Below are positions 18,147-27,304 of a stretch of 64,000 bases of DNA, in pieces (position 1 is the first letter of the stretch; each line of letters opens with the position of its first letter). Position numbers and translations under genes: made by a program. The notes under the pieces were generated by a model that was given only the letters and a program-made list of their open reading frames with translations, was not told the DNA's origin and did not search any database. This DNA is from Roseibium limicola (GTDB lineage Bacteria > Pseudomonadota > Alphaproteobacteria > Rhizobiales > Stappiaceae). The DNA lies in NCBI RefSeq assembly GCF_017313085.1, contig NZ_JAFLNF010000008.1:124001-188000 (forward strand), read 5' to 3'.

Positions 18147-18187
18147 AAAAAGGCGCGGTGCCATCTGGCCCCGCGCCTTTTGTTTTT
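18147..18187 (+). terminator. Intrinsic terminator of the pnt operon
   Basis: AAAAGGCGCGG pairs with CCGCGCCTTTT around a 12-nt loop and is followed by TGTTTTT. The preceding A-run could also allow function in the other direction. Confidence 0.88.
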
Positions 18188-18211
18188 ACGCCACTGCGCT
18201 ATAAGCCCCGC

Positions 18212-18892
18212 ATGACCGTGACCTCTGCCACAGCCACTGCCCCGTTTGTCTACGATCCGCCGATGGAGCCCTTTCTGGAGGTGCTGCACCAGGACGACGA
18301 TCTGTTGCTGGTGATCAAGCCGAGCGGACTGCTCAGCGTTCCCGGCAAGGCGGCCGAGCACAAGGATTGTCTGGAAGCGCGCGCTCAGGCGATTTATCCG
18401 CAGGCCCGCATTGTTCACCGGCTGGATATGGACACGTCGGGCGTCATGGTGTTGGCAATGACCCCGGCAGCGCACCGCCACCTTGGCCTGCAATTCGAGC
18501 GACGTCACACCAAGAAGACCTATCTGGCGCGCGTCTGGGGCCAGCTGGAACACGACAGCGGTGAGATTGATTTGCCGTTGCGCTGCGACTGGCCCAATCG
18601 CCCAAAACAGATGGTCTGCTTTGAACTGGGCCGCAAAGCTCTTACCCGCTACCAGGTGATCGAACGCGACGACGCGACAACGCGGGTTCGGCTATTTCCC
18701 GAAACCGGCAGATCCCATCAACTACGTGTCCATATGCTGAGTTTAGGTCACCCGATCATTGGTGACAGATTTTATGCAGATGACGAAGCGCTGCAGGCAG
18801 CCCAGAGACTGCAGCTCCATGCTGAAAGCCTGAGCCTCTATCATCCCAATGGGGGAGAGTGGCTGACCTTCGAAGCCCCCACTCCCTTTTAA
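18212..18892 (+). CDS. rluA: RluA-family RNA pseudouridine synthase
   Basis: This 226-residue enzyme isomerises uridine to pseudouridine in RNA. It has the RluA/RsuA catalytic motif HRLDMDTSGVMVLA with the nucleophilic Asp, the KPSGLLSVPG entry motif, KKTYLARVWG and the C-terminal TGRSHQLRVHM..LGHPIIGD. Its size and lack of an S4 domain match E. coli RluA, which modifies 23S rRNA U746 and tRNA U32; the exact target here is inferred. An upstream ATG at 18158 lies inside the pntB terminator, so the ATG at 18212 is preferred. Confidence 0.85.
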   Translation: MTVTSATATAPFVYDPPMEPFLEVLHQDDDLLLVIKPSGLLSVPGKAAEHKDCLEARAQAIYPQARIVHRLDMDTSGVMVLAMTPAAHRHLGLQFERRHTKKTYLARVWGQLEHDSGEIDLPLRCDWPNRPKQMVCFELGRKALTRYQVIERDDATTRVRLFPETGRSHQLRVHMLSLGHPIIGDRFYADDEALQAAQRLQLHAESLSLYHPNGGEWLTFEAPTPF

Positions 18893-18905
18893 AAACTGAG
18901 AAGAT

Positions 18906-19721
18906 TTAACCGCGACGGCTGTCCATTCGGCGCAGGCCTTCTTTCGCCAGCGTATTGCTGGGATCAAGAACCGACGCCTTCTGGTAATTACGGCGCGCGT
19001 CCTTGAACTTGCCCTGAAGCTCCAACGCAACACCCCGATTGGCCCAGGCCACGGACGATTCCTTGTCCAGGTTCAGAGCCACCGTCAGATCTTCCAGAGC
19101 TGCGCCCGAATCATTCAGCGCCAGATAAGAGATCCCGCGCGCGACGTAAGGTTCGGAGGCATTCGGGTTCAAGCCGATGGCAGTGGCAAAATCCTCGACA
19201 GCGCGCTGATGCTGGTTCTGCGCCTGATGGATAAGGCCGCGATTGTAAAACGCCCGTGCGTTGGAAGAGTTCTGCGCAATCACCCGATTGAAATCGGCCA
19301 AAGCTGCGCCGTACTGCCCCAGACCGCGATAGGTGTTGCCGCGACCGACCAGAGCAGTTTCATAATCCGGTTTCAGGTTAAGCGCGCGATTGTAATCCGC
19401 AATAGCCGCCTGATCCTGGTTGAGACGCCGGTAGACCAGCGCCCGGTTGGCGTAGGTTTGGTAGGAATTCGGGTCGAGCTGCAGGGCCGCGTTGAAATCG
19501 CCGATGGCCTCGTCCAGCTTGCCGGCCTGACCATAGGCAATGCCGCGTGTGGTGTAGGCGCCAGCGTCGCGTGGATTGGCCTCGATAACGGCAGAAAGGC
19601 TCTTGATGTTCTCGGAAGATCCAGCAGCCCGGTCAACTGGCACGCCTTCATAAATTCCGCCACCGGTCTGGCAGGCTCCCAGAGCCAACAAACCCAGAAA
19701 CGCCAATGTCATCCGCGTCAT
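18906..19721 (-). CDS. TPR-repeat lipoprotein
   Basis: A 271-residue protein with a lipoprotein signal peptide (MTRMTLAFLGLLALGAC, lipobox LALGAC) and six to seven consecutive tetratricopeptide repeats from about residue 50 to the end, with typical spacing of A/G residues (AYTTRGIAYGQAGKLDEAI, TYANRALVYRRLNQDQAAI and so on). It is probably anchored in the envelope and serves as a protein-protein scaffold. The frame extends to 19808 with no signal sequence; AGGG about seven bases upstream of the ATG at 19721 supports this start. It converges on the rluA gene. Confidence 0.85.
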   Translation of the reverse strand: MTRMTLAFLGLLALGACQTGGGIYEGVPVDRAAGSSENIKSLSAVIEANPRDAGAYTTRGIAYGQAGKLDEAIGDFNAALQLDPNSYQTYANRALVYRRLNQDQAAIADYNRALNLKPDYETALVGRGNTYRGLGQYGAALADFNRVIAQNSSNARAFYNRGLIHQAQNQHQRAVEDFATAIGLNPNASEPYVARGISYLALNDSGAALEDLTVALNLDKESSVAWANRGVALELQGKFKDARRNYQKASVLDPSNTLAKEGLRRMDSRRG

Positions 19722-19979
19722 CTGTTTGCCCTGATCGTTCTGCTGCACTGCCATGATCGCAATTTGCCTCGCCTGTCCGCCAAAATCCCGCCACGTGGGA
19801 AACCCCATAATGGCCCTATTCCCTACCGTTGGCTATTGAAGACCACCACGGATTGCAAGCACGAAGAGCCGACTGAGCATTCAGCCGGCCCCCCAAATCT
19901 TTGAAAACCCACATTCTGATCCGGTCAGCAGCAGTTTGAAACCGGATGAAAGGGGCCGTGAACCAACAGCAGAAACGCC

Positions 19980-20207
19980 TTAGCGGCGTGCTGTGTGACC
20001 TGATGCCAGGCCTTCACGCTGCGCTGCCTTGCGTGCCAGCTTGCGTGCCCGGCGAACAGCTTCGGCCTTCTCGCGAACCTTCTTTTCAGATGGCTTCTCG
20101 AAATGACCGCGCAGCTTCATCTCCCGGAAGACGCCTTCACGCTGCAATTTTTTCTTCAGCACCCGAAGCGCCTGATCGACGTTGTTGTCGCGAACCAGAA
20201 CCTGCAC
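19980..20207 (-). CDS. rpsU: 30S ribosomal protein S21
   Basis: A 75-residue very basic protein with the S21 signature [25 protein letters not shown], followed by [13 protein letters not shown] and a Lys/Arg-rich tail longer than in E. coli, as is usual in alphaproteobacteria. The start is taken as the GTG at 20207 because the conserved protein begins exactly there. The longer frame to 20390 has no similarity to S21. Upstream, a small hairpin CTCGA-TTTT-TCGAG lies in the leader. Confidence 0.92.
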   Translation of the reverse strand: MQVLVRDNNVDQALRVLKKKLQREGVFREMKLRGHFEKPSEKKVREKAEAVRRARKLARKAAQREGLASGHTARR

Positions 20208-20538
20208 TGGTGTATATCCCGCTCTGTAGCGACCTCGAAAAATCGAGCCGCAATCGTTTCCAAAAAGAAGAAGAGGAGCGACCGGCCGGAACCGATTTAT
20301 GGCGACCACCCCATCGTGCGCGGGGTCATAGCAGAAGCCAAAAAACTTGTCCACAGGCAAAAACCGCGCGTTTCCCTCAGTCCCCTGCACTTATTCCTGC
20401 CACAGCTGCCGCGAGCCAACTGACCGGCAAATGGTAGACGTTGCCAGCAAACCCAGATAGACGAACAGACACAAAGGGCGACAGGGATCCGCAGCATTTT
20501 CCGCCTGATCCGGCCCTCCATCCAGAAGGGGCCATTCC
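20208..20538. other. Divergent intergenic region rpsU / MATE exporter
   Basis: This 330-base stretch holds the leaders of two divergent genes. Apart from the CTCGATTTTTCGAG dyad close to rpsU, I see no gene, strong hairpin or recognisable operator. Confidence 0.5.
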
Positions 20539-21927
20539 GTGGCGCGCACCACCGACCCACAAGCCGTGACGCCCTGGGGACGTCTCTGGCAAAGTGACAT
20601 CCGTCCGACCCTTGCTCTGGGCCTGCCGCTGGCCGGCGCTCAGCTGGCACAGATGGCGATCAACACGACTGACGTCCTGATGATCGGTCGGCTCGGAGCC
20701 GAAAAGCTCGCAGGCTCGGTTCTGGCCTTCAATATGTTCATGGTCACATGGTTCTTCGGAATGGGGTTGATCCAGGCTGTGATCCCGCTTGGTGCCAAGG
20801 CCCGTGGCCGCCGCGAGACCCGCGAGTTTCGGCGCATTGTGCGCATGGGTCTTTGGATTTCAGTGCTCTACTGCCTGCCTGCCTGGTGCGCCATGCTGTT
20901 TGCCGAAGAGATCCTCATCGCCCTCGGCCAGCAGCCCGAGATCGCCCGCCTTGCCGGCGAATACATGATCGTCCTGCAGTGGAGCCTGCTCCCGGCGCTG
21001 ATGATCATGGCGCTTCGCGGCTTCCTGACCGTGATGGAAAAATCCCGTGTCGTGCTGATTGCCACCATCTGCGGCGCGCTTGTCAATGCCCTCCTCGACT
21101 ATGCGCTGATTTTTGGGGCTTTCGGCTTGCCACGCCTGGAACTGGTCGGCGCAGGCATTGCATCGGTCTTCTCATCGGCCACCACGGCCGCCGTCCTGCT
21201 GTATTATGTCACTCATCAGAGGCAGTTGAAGCGCTACGCCATTCTCGGGCGCATCTGGCGTTCAGACTGGACCACCTTCTTCCGGATCATCCGTGTCGGC
21301 ACTCCCATCGCCATCACGATTGTCGCCGAAGCCGCGCTGTTTGCCGCCTCGGCGATTCTGATCGGCTGGACCGGTGCCTTGCCGCTGGCAGCCCACGGCA
21401 TTGCGCTGCAGATTGCCTCGCTGACCTTCATGGTTCCCGTCGGCCTCAGTCAGGCTGCCCTGACCCGCGTCGGTCTCGCTGCCGGGCGCAATGACAATGC
21501 CGCCATTGGACGTGCCGGCTGGTCCGCCTTTGGCATCACGCTCATGTTCATGACGTCCTTTGCGCTGCTGTTCTGGACCGTGCCCGAGGCCATCATTTCG
21601 CTTTACCTGGATTTCGACAATCCGCAGTCGGGCGAAGTCCTGGCACTCGCCGTGTCCTTCCTGGCAGTCGCAGCTCTGTTCCAGATCGCCGACGGTGCGC
21701 AGATCATCGGCGTCAACAACCTGCGCGGCCTCGGCGACACGGCGGTCCCCCTCGCCTACGCGCTGGTCGGCTATTGGGTGATCGGCATCAGCCTCTCGCT
21801 CGGACTGGGAATTTATCTGGAATGGGGCGGCGTTGGGGTCTGGAGTGGACTTGCGGGCGGTCTGGCAACCGTCGCAGTGCTGGCCAACATCCGCTTTATC
21901 CGTCGACAATCCCTTGGGCTGGTCTAG
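20539..21927 (+). CDS. MATE-family multidrug efflux transporter (NorM-like)
   Basis: A 462-residue inner membrane protein with about twelve hydrophobic helices in two six-helix halves. The N-terminal half has LGLPLAGAQLAQMAINTTDVLMIGRLG, the usual MATE entry region, and the second half opens with IIRVGTPIAITIVAEAALFAAS. Members export cationic drugs by Na+ or H+ antiport. Translation probably starts at the GTG at 20539, seven bases after GAAGGGG. The substrate is not predictable. Confidence 0.88.
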   Translation: MARTTDPQAVTPWGRLWQSDIRPTLALGLPLAGAQLAQMAINTTDVLMIGRLGAEKLAGSVLAFNMFMVTWFFGMGLIQAVIPLGAKARGRRETREFRRIVRMGLWISVLYCLPAWCAMLFAEEILIALGQQPEIARLAGEYMIVLQWSLLPALMIMALRGFLTVMEKSRVVLIATICGALVNALLDYALIFGAFGLPRLELVGAGIASVFSSATTAAVLLYYVTHQRQLKRYAILGRIWRSDWTTFFRIIRVGTPIAITIVAEAALFAASAILIGWTGALPLAAHGIALQIASLTFMVPVGLSQAALTRVGLAAGRNDNAAIGRAGWSAFGITLMFMTSFALLFWTVPEAIISLYLDFDNPQSGEVLALAVSFLAVAALFQIADGAQIIGVNNLRGLGDTAVPLAYALVGYWVIGISLSLGLGIYLEWGGVGVWSGLAGGLATVAVLANIRFIRRQSLGLV

Positions 21928-21969
21928 CGCCCGAGGACCTTCTTGTGCGCCTGGCTGCCCCGCATTGGG

Positions 21970-23061
21970 TCAGCTCTTTGGGAAAATCCGGTTGACGTGC
22001 CCCATCTTGCGACCAGGGCGGGCTTCCGCCTTGCCATAAAGATGCAGCCGCGCGTTCGGCTCACTCAGAATCTTCGCCCAATTTTCGCATTCATCGCCGA
22101 TGAGGTTTTCCATCACCACGTCGGAGTGGCGCACAGCTGAGCCAAGCTGCCATCCCGCGACCGCACGCATGTGCTGCTCGAACTGCGATGTCAGGCAGGC
22201 GTCTTGCGTCCAGTGACCCGAGTTATGAACGCGTGGCGCAATCTCATTGACCAGAAGCCGCTCAGCCGAGCCCTCGCCGCAAAGGAACAACTCCACCCCC
22301 AGCACACCGACATAATCGAGCGCCGAGGCGATCTTCACCGCCACGTCACGCGCGACAGCCGCCGTCGCCGCAGAGACATTTGCCGGCACGGTCGATGTTT
22401 TCAGAATGTGGTTCTCGTGCAGGTTCTCGGCGATGTCATAGACTTCGCAGGTGCCTTTCACATCGCGTCCGACGATGACCGAGACTTCACGCTGAAAGCC
22501 AATCAGCCTTTCCAGCACAGCCGGGGCATTCTTCAGGCTGTCCAGCGCCCCGTCAGCATCGCCCTCAGCCCGGATCATCACCTGACCCTTGCCGTCATAG
22601 CCAAAGCGACGGGTTTTCAGCACACCCTGACCGGCAAAGGCTTCCAGCGCCGCCGTCAGATCTGCCTCACTGTCGATACGGGCAAAGTCTGCGATTTCCA
22701 CACCGGCGGAGCGCAGGAACTCTTTTTCAGCCAACCGGTCTTGCGCCACTTCCAGCGCCTTCACGCCCGGGCGCACCGCCACCCTGGCGTTCAAATGATC
22801 CGCAGTCGGCCCTGGAACATTCTCGAACTCATAGGTGATCGCCTGACACTGCGATGCAAAGGCATCGAGTGCCGCCACATCATCGTAGGGAGCGACCGAA
22901 TAGGCATTTGCGACTTCGAAGGCCGGAGAATTCGGATCCGGACAGTAGATATGAGACTTCAGTCCTAGGCTTGCCCCGGCCAGCGCCATCATCCGCCCCA
23001 ACTGTCCGCCGCCCAGAATGCCGATGGTGTCACCGGGACGAAGTTGGGTCGTTGCACTCAT
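21970..23061 (-). CDS. purK: N5-carboxyaminoimidazole ribonucleotide synthase
   Basis: This 363-residue ATP-grasp enzyme makes N5-CAIR from AIR, bicarbonate and ATP in purine biosynthesis. It shows the N-terminal GGGQLGRMMALAGASLG, EFENVP, the ATP-binding KTRRFGYDGKGQ and the metal site VNEIAPRVHNSGHWTQDAC. It lies 52 bases downstream of purE on the same strand. The length is normal. Confidence 0.96.
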   Translation of the reverse strand: MSATTQLRPGDTIGILGGGQLGRMMALAGASLGLKSHIYCPDPNSPAFEVANAYSVAPYDDVAALDAFASQCQAITYEFENVPGPTADHLNARVAVRPGVKALEVAQDRLAEKEFLRSAGVEIADFARIDSEADLTAALEAFAGQGVLKTRRFGYDGKGQVMIRAEGDADGALDSLKNAPAVLERLIGFQREVSVIVGRDVKGTCEVYDIAENLHENHILKTSTVPANVSAATAAVARDVAVKIASALDYVGVLGVELFLCGEGSAERLLVNEIAPRVHNSGHWTQDACLTSQFEQHMRAVAGWQLGSAVRHSDVVMENLIGDECENWAKILSEPNARLHLYGKAEARPGRKMGHVNRIFPKS

Positions 23062-23113
23062 GTGGGGGCCTTTCGAAGGTCAGTTGCGTTTGGGGTAAAC
23101 TTGGAAAACGAGG

Positions 23114-23602
23114 TCAGTCGTCAGACGGGCGTTCAGCCACGGCTGCGGTCCGGTTGGTTCGGTAGGCATCGAGAGACGCTTCGATCTTTGTGTCCATCAG
23201 CGCCAGAACAGCTGCGGCCAGAAGACCAGCGTTGGTGGCACCTGCTTTGCCAATGGCCAAAGTGCCCACTGGGATGCCGCCTGGCATCTGAACGATGGAG
23301 AGCAAGCTGTCTTCGCCAGAAAGCGCTCGACTTTCAACCGGCACGCCAAATACCGGCAGCGGCGTCAGGGCAGCGGTCATGCCCGGTAGATGCGCCGCAC
23401 CGCCGGCACCGGCGATGATCACCTTGAAGCCTTCACTCTTGGCCGATTTGGCAAATTCATACATGCGCTCAGGGGTTCTGTGGGCGGAGACGATGCGCAC
23501 ATCGTGGCTGACACCCAGTTCGTCCAGAACATCAGCTGCATGTTTCATGGTCGTCCAGTCGGACTGACTTCCCATGATGATTGCTACATCCTTGCCCGCC
23601 AC
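23114..23602 (-). CDS. purE: N5-CAIR mutase
   Basis: A 162-residue class I PurE that converts N5-CAIR to CAIR, the step after PurK. The signature [20 protein letters not shown] and the substrate motif [13 protein letters not shown] are intact, as is [10 protein letters not shown]. The start codon is GTG at 23602 with GGGGGT six bases upstream. It is the first gene of a purEK operon. Confidence 0.96.
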   Translation of the reverse strand: MAGKDVAIIMGSQSDWTTMKHAADVLDELGVSHDVRIVSAHRTPERMYEFAKSAKSEGFKVIIAGAGGAAHLPGMTAALTPLPVFGVPVESRALSGEDSLLSIVQMPGGIPVGTLAIGKAGATNAGLLAAAVLALMDTKIEASLDAYRTNRTAAVAERPSDD

Positions 23603-23711
23603 GTGTGACCCCCGTTCGATTGAATTCTTCAGTCATTTTTGAAGGCGCGGAGTATAGGCAGACGCGCCGGGCACGCAAGGTCTGCCCGGGATTTATTGCT
23701 CATGCGCGTTT

Positions 23712-23918
23712 TCAGGCGCTAATATCGGGAAAAAGCTGGTCTTCCAGCGCGACGATACGGTCCTTGATCGCCAGTTTCTTTTTCTTCAATCGCTGCATTT
23801 GCAGGGCGTCGGCATTTCCAGCCAGGGACAAGGCCTGCACGGCAGCATCAAGATCGCGATGCTCCTGCCTCAGCTGCGCCAGCTCCACCCTCAATTCCTG
23901 ATCGTCACTATCGCCCAT
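23712..23918 (-). CDS. DUF465 (YdcH-like) small protein
   Basis: A 68-residue coiled-coil protein with the DUF465 pattern: ELAQLRQEHRDLDAAVQAL, then QMQRLKKKKLAIKDRIVALE. The KK(R)KKLxxKDxI block is the family hallmark. Function is unknown. The ATG at 23918 is preferred over the adjacent in-frame TTG. A second DUF465 gene lies divergently at 24196. Confidence 0.85.
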   Translation of the reverse strand: MGDSDDQELRVELAQLRQEHRDLDAAVQALSLAGNADALQMQRLKKKKLAIKDRIVALEDQLFPDISA

Positions 23919-24195
23919 CAATGCTCTCTCTTGCCCAATTTCCTCAGACTGTATCCGCTTGCAAAATTACGCGCCCAAAGCCATGCCACAGCAAGCCCCT
24001 CCGCGCAATTGACAAGCATGCACATCAAGACAACACGTCGGTTTTTTAGTGTCCGGTTTATGGTCACGAAAGGTTATTTTCTTGAAGTTCCGTTTAGGTG
24101 GCGAATATTTCGCCGATAGGGCTTTGAACGGATCGACAGGTCCTTTTCCCTATGGCAGTCTTTTCGTGTTGAGGCCAACCAACAGGAGGCATTTT

Positions 24196-24375
24196 ATGAA
24201 CCTGCCATCGCATCTCGCCGAGCTCCAGCGCCGTCATTCGGACCTTGAACGCCAGATCTCCGACGCACTCCTGCACCCGAGTACCGACTCCCTGGAGTTG
24301 GCCAACATGAAGCGCAAAAAACTCAAGTTGAAAGACGAGATTGAGCGAATACGACAGGATGTAACCCTTCATTGA
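24196..24375 (+). CDS. Second DUF465 small protein
   Basis: A 59-residue protein, MNLPSHLAELQRRHSDLE onward, with NMKRKKLKLKDEIERI matching the DUF465 hallmark. It is paralogous to the divergent gene at 23712-23918. AGGAGG lies seven bases before the ATG, and the gene ends at a clear terminator, which supports it as a single expressed unit. Function is unknown. Confidence 0.85.
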   Translation: MNLPSHLAELQRRHSDLERQISDALLHPSTDSLELANMKRKKLKLKDEIERIRQDVTLH

Positions 24376-24435
24376 TGAAGCGTTAGCAGGCCCGATGATC
24401 GATCCTTCATCGACAGGCCGCCCATAAAGGTTTTG

Positions 24436-24470
24436 AAAGCGCCGGGAATTCCCTCGGCGCTTTCTTTTTT
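24436..24470 (+). terminator. Intrinsic terminator after the second DUF465 gene
   Basis: AAAGCGCCG pairs with CGGCGCTTT and is followed by CTTTTTT. Confidence 0.85.
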
Positions 24471-24525
24471 GCCCGCCCAGGCCGACACGTGCCGATCAGA
24501 AATCCGGTTCGAAACGCCGGTCAAA

Positions 24526-26184
24526 TCAGATCATTTCTGGCAAAAGCCGGGCCTGTTCCCGCAAGGCAAATTTCTGAATCTTGCCGGTAGAGGTTTTCGG
24601 CAGCGCTGAAAACACCACCGTGCGCGGCGCCTTGAAGCGCGCCATATGATCGCGACAATAGGCAATCAGTTCGCTTTCACTCACCTGCGCCCCCTCAACC
24701 AGCTCGACAAAAGCACAAGGCGTCTCGCCCCACTTTTCGTCCGGTCGAGCGACCACGGCGACCGATTGCACCAATGGATGCTTGTAAAGCACCTCCTCCA
24801 CCTCAATGGAGGAAATGTTCTCGCCACCTGAAATGATGATGTCCTTGGACCGGTCCTTCAGCTGGATATAGCCGTCCGGATGCAAGACACCCAGATCGCC
24901 GGAGTGGAACCAGCCACCTCGGAAGGCCTCGTCCGTTGCCTCCCTGTTTTTCAGGTAGCCCTTCATCACCACATTGCCGCGAAACATCACTTCGCCAATA
25001 GTCACGCCGTCTGCCGGAACCGGCTCCATCGTCTGAGGATCCAGCACGGTCAGGCCTTCCAGCGCCACATACTTCACACCCTGCCGGGCTTTTTTCGCAG
25101 CCTGCTCGGACGGCGGCAACGCGTCCCAGGCAGAATGCCAGTCATTGACCACGGCAGGGCCGTAAACCTCGGTCAGGCCGTAAAGATGGGTGACGTTGAA
25201 CCCTTCCGCCTTCATTGCCGCCAGCACGCTTTCAGGCGGCGGCGCGGCGGCGGTAAAGAATTCCACCGTGCGATCCAGCGAACGTTTCATCTCCGCCGGT
25301 GCATTCAGCAAAGCCGACATGACGACCGGAGCGCCGCACATGTGGGTCACCCCAGCCTCTGCCATGGCCGCCCACATCGCATCCGGCCTCACCCAGCGCA
25401 AACAGACATGCGTTCCGGCGATGATGGAAATCGACCACGGAAAACACCAGCCGTTGCAGTGGAACATCGGCAGCGTCCACAAGTAGGCCGAATGCTTCGG
25501 CATGGAGGCTGTCAGGATGTTGGCCTGCGCCAGCAGATAGGCCCCCCGGTGGTGATAAACCACGCCCTTCGGGTTGCCGGTCGTGCCTGAGGTATAGTTC
25601 AGCGCGATCGCATCCCACTCATCCATCGGCAACTGCCAGGCAAACTCCGGGTCACCGGACATGAGGAAAGCCTCGTAGTCCAAAGAGCCCAAACGCTCGC
25701 CCATCTGCGGAAATTCCGGATCATCATAGTCGATCACTGTTGGCGAGACCTTCGCCAAAGCCAGCGCGTCCTTCATCACAGGAGCGAACTCCCGATCTGT
25801 GATCACGACCTTGCTGTTGGCATGATCGAGCTGAAAGGCGATGACGGCTGCATCAAGTCGCGTGTTCATGGAATGCAGAACGGCACCTGTCATCGGAACA
25901 CCGTAGTGCGCCTCCAACATCGGCGGCGTGTTGGACAGCATCACCGTCACCGTGTCGTTCTTGCCGATGCCGAGTGTGCTCAAGGCCGAAGCGAGCTGAC
26001 GGCTCCGAGCGTAGAAGGTCCGATAATCCGTCCGTGTCTTGCCGTGGACGATTGCGGTCTGATCGGGAAACACTTCCGCCGCCCGCGCCAGAAAGCTCAA
26101 TGGGCTCAGGGGTGTATAATTGGCTTCGCACCGTTCCAGACCTTCATCAAAGACACTTTTGCCTTGTGATGCGCTGCTTTTCAT
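24526..26184 (-). CDS. AMP-binding acyl-CoA synthetase
   Basis: This 551-residue ligase activates a carboxylic acid through an acyl-adenylate and forms a CoA thioester. Motifs are the P-loop YTSGTTGNPKGV, LYGLTEVYGP, the hinge region DRSKDIIISGGENISSIEVEEVL and the catalytic Lys in TSTGKIQKFALREQ. The N-terminus (LTPLSFLARAAEVFPDQTAIVHG type) resembles short/medium-chain and aromatic acid ligases of the acyl-activating enzyme group. The substrate is unknown. GGGAGGAC precedes the ATG at 26184. It lies upstream of a TauE/SafE permease on the other side of a 115-base gap, the permease being transcribed towards it. Confidence 0.87.
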   Translation of the reverse strand: MKSSASQGKSVFDEGLERCEANYTPLSPLSFLARAAEVFPDQTAIVHGKTRTDYRTFYARSRQLASALSTLGIGKNDTVTVMLSNTPPMLEAHYGVPMTGAVLHSMNTRLDAAVIAFQLDHANSKVVITDREFAPVMKDALALAKVSPTVIDYDDPEFPQMGERLGSLDYEAFLMSGDPEFAWQLPMDEWDAIALNYTSGTTGNPKGVVYHHRGAYLLAQANILTASMPKHSAYLWTLPMFHCNGWCFPWSISIIAGTHVCLRWVRPDAMWAAMAEAGVTHMCGAPVVMSALLNAPAEMKRSLDRTVEFFTAAAPPPESVLAAMKAEGFNVTHLYGLTEVYGPAVVNDWHSAWDALPPSEQAAKKARQGVKYVALEGLTVLDPQTMEPVPADGVTIGEVMFRGNVVMKGYLKNREATDEAFRGGWFHSGDLGVLHPDGYIQLKDRSKDIIISGGENISSIEVEEVLYKHPLVQSVAVVARPDEKWGETPCAFVELVEGAQVSESELIAYCRDHMARFKAPRTVVFSALPKTSTGKIQKFALREQARLLPEMI

Positions 26185-26299
26185 TTTTGACGTCCTCCCA
26201 AGACAGTCAGCCCTCCTCGACCCGAGCTGTACAGGACATATGACCGCCAATCGCCCGATGCTGCAACGATGATCTTGAGGTCCAGGTCAGCCCAAGACG

Positions 26300-27070
26300 T
26301 CAGACCATGAGCGCGGTGGCGCCGTCCCAGATCAGCTTCACCCCGACGATCACCATCATGATGTAAATGAACGAGTAGAAGAAATCCGGCTTCACCACCT
26401 TGACCAGCCAGACCCCGAAAAGCGTGGCAAGCGGTGCAAGCGGCAACAGCACGGCGGCCGTCGCCAGATTGGTCATGTCGAATTGACCAAGGAAGAAATA
26501 TGGCACCAGCTTCACGGTGTTGGCGACCGCAAAAAAGATGACGGCCGTGCCGGCAAACAGCGTCGGCTCCAGGCGCAACGGCACCATGTAAAGCTGGAAC
26601 GGAGGCCCACCGGTATGACTGACGAAGCTGGTGAACCCGGCCACAGCGCCCCAGAAGCTGCCCTTGGCACGATTGTGCCCAGCCGCCTTGTCCAGCCCGC
26701 CGCGTCGCTTGCGCCAGAGATAGTCTGCCACGAAGATCAAAGACATCGACCCGACGAGCAGCCGGACAAAGGCCTCATTGACCAGCGCCGCCGTCGCCCA
26801 GCCGACCCCGATCCCCAGCAACGCGGGCGGAACCAGAATCCACAAGCTCTTGCGATCGTAATGGCCGCGGTAGGCGATCAACCCGACGACATCCATCAGC
26901 ACCAGGATCGGCAACATGATCCCGGCCGCCTGGATAGGCGAAATGACGAGCGCAATCAGCGGCACGGCGAGCATTGCCATCGAGCCGCCGAACCCACCTT
27001 TTGACAGGCCAGCCAGGATCACCGCCGGAACAGCGACGGCATAAAACATCGGATCAGAAATTGGAGACAT
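26300..27070 (-). CDS. TauE/SafE (TSUP) family membrane permease
   Basis: A 256-residue inner membrane protein with about eight hydrophobic helices in two homologous halves. AVPAVILAGLSKGGFGGSMAMLAVPLIAL and GAVAGFTSFVSHTGGPPFQLYMVP are the two TSUP repeat signatures. The family exports or imports sulfonates, sulfite, sulfoacetate or other organic anions. The substrate is not predictable here. It shares its promoter region divergently with prpE, so coordinated use of a carboxylate is possible but unproven. Confidence 0.87.
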   Translation of the reverse strand: MSPISDPMFYAVAVPAVILAGLSKGGFGGSMAMLAVPLIALVISPIQAAGIMLPILVLMDVVGLIAYRGHYDRKSLWILVPPALLGIGVGWATAALVNEAFVRLLVGSMSLIFVADYLWRKRRGGLDKAAGHNRAKGSFWGAVAGFTSFVSHTGGPPFQLYMVPLRLEPTLFAGTAVIFFAVANTVKLVPYFFLGQFDMTNLATAAVLLPLAPLATLFGVWLVKVVKPDFFYSFIYIMMVIVGVKLIWDGATALMV

Positions 27071-27304
27071 TCAGGAAAGCCAGAAATGAAAGAATGCGTG
27101 GGAATGCAGGGCGCCCACTCAAGCATGGCCGACCTCGTGTCGTAAAGCCCGCTCGCTTCCATGCCCTCTGTTTTACCTTAGATCGAAAGGCTGACGGGTT
27201 GCACTCTTGCGTTTTTCGGGTTGTTTGCCCCACTCTCATTGTGAGCCGCAACGTCTGCAGAAGTGAACAAGCAAGCAAGGACGGGCGCTTCGGGAGGAAC
27301 ATCG

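Noticed and set aside
16053-18164. 703-residue open frame on the minus strand across pntAA-pntAB-pntB
   Set aside because: It is antisense to three well-defined transhydrogenase genes, has repetitive His/Asp/Gly-rich composition and no family motif. It arises from the high GC content.
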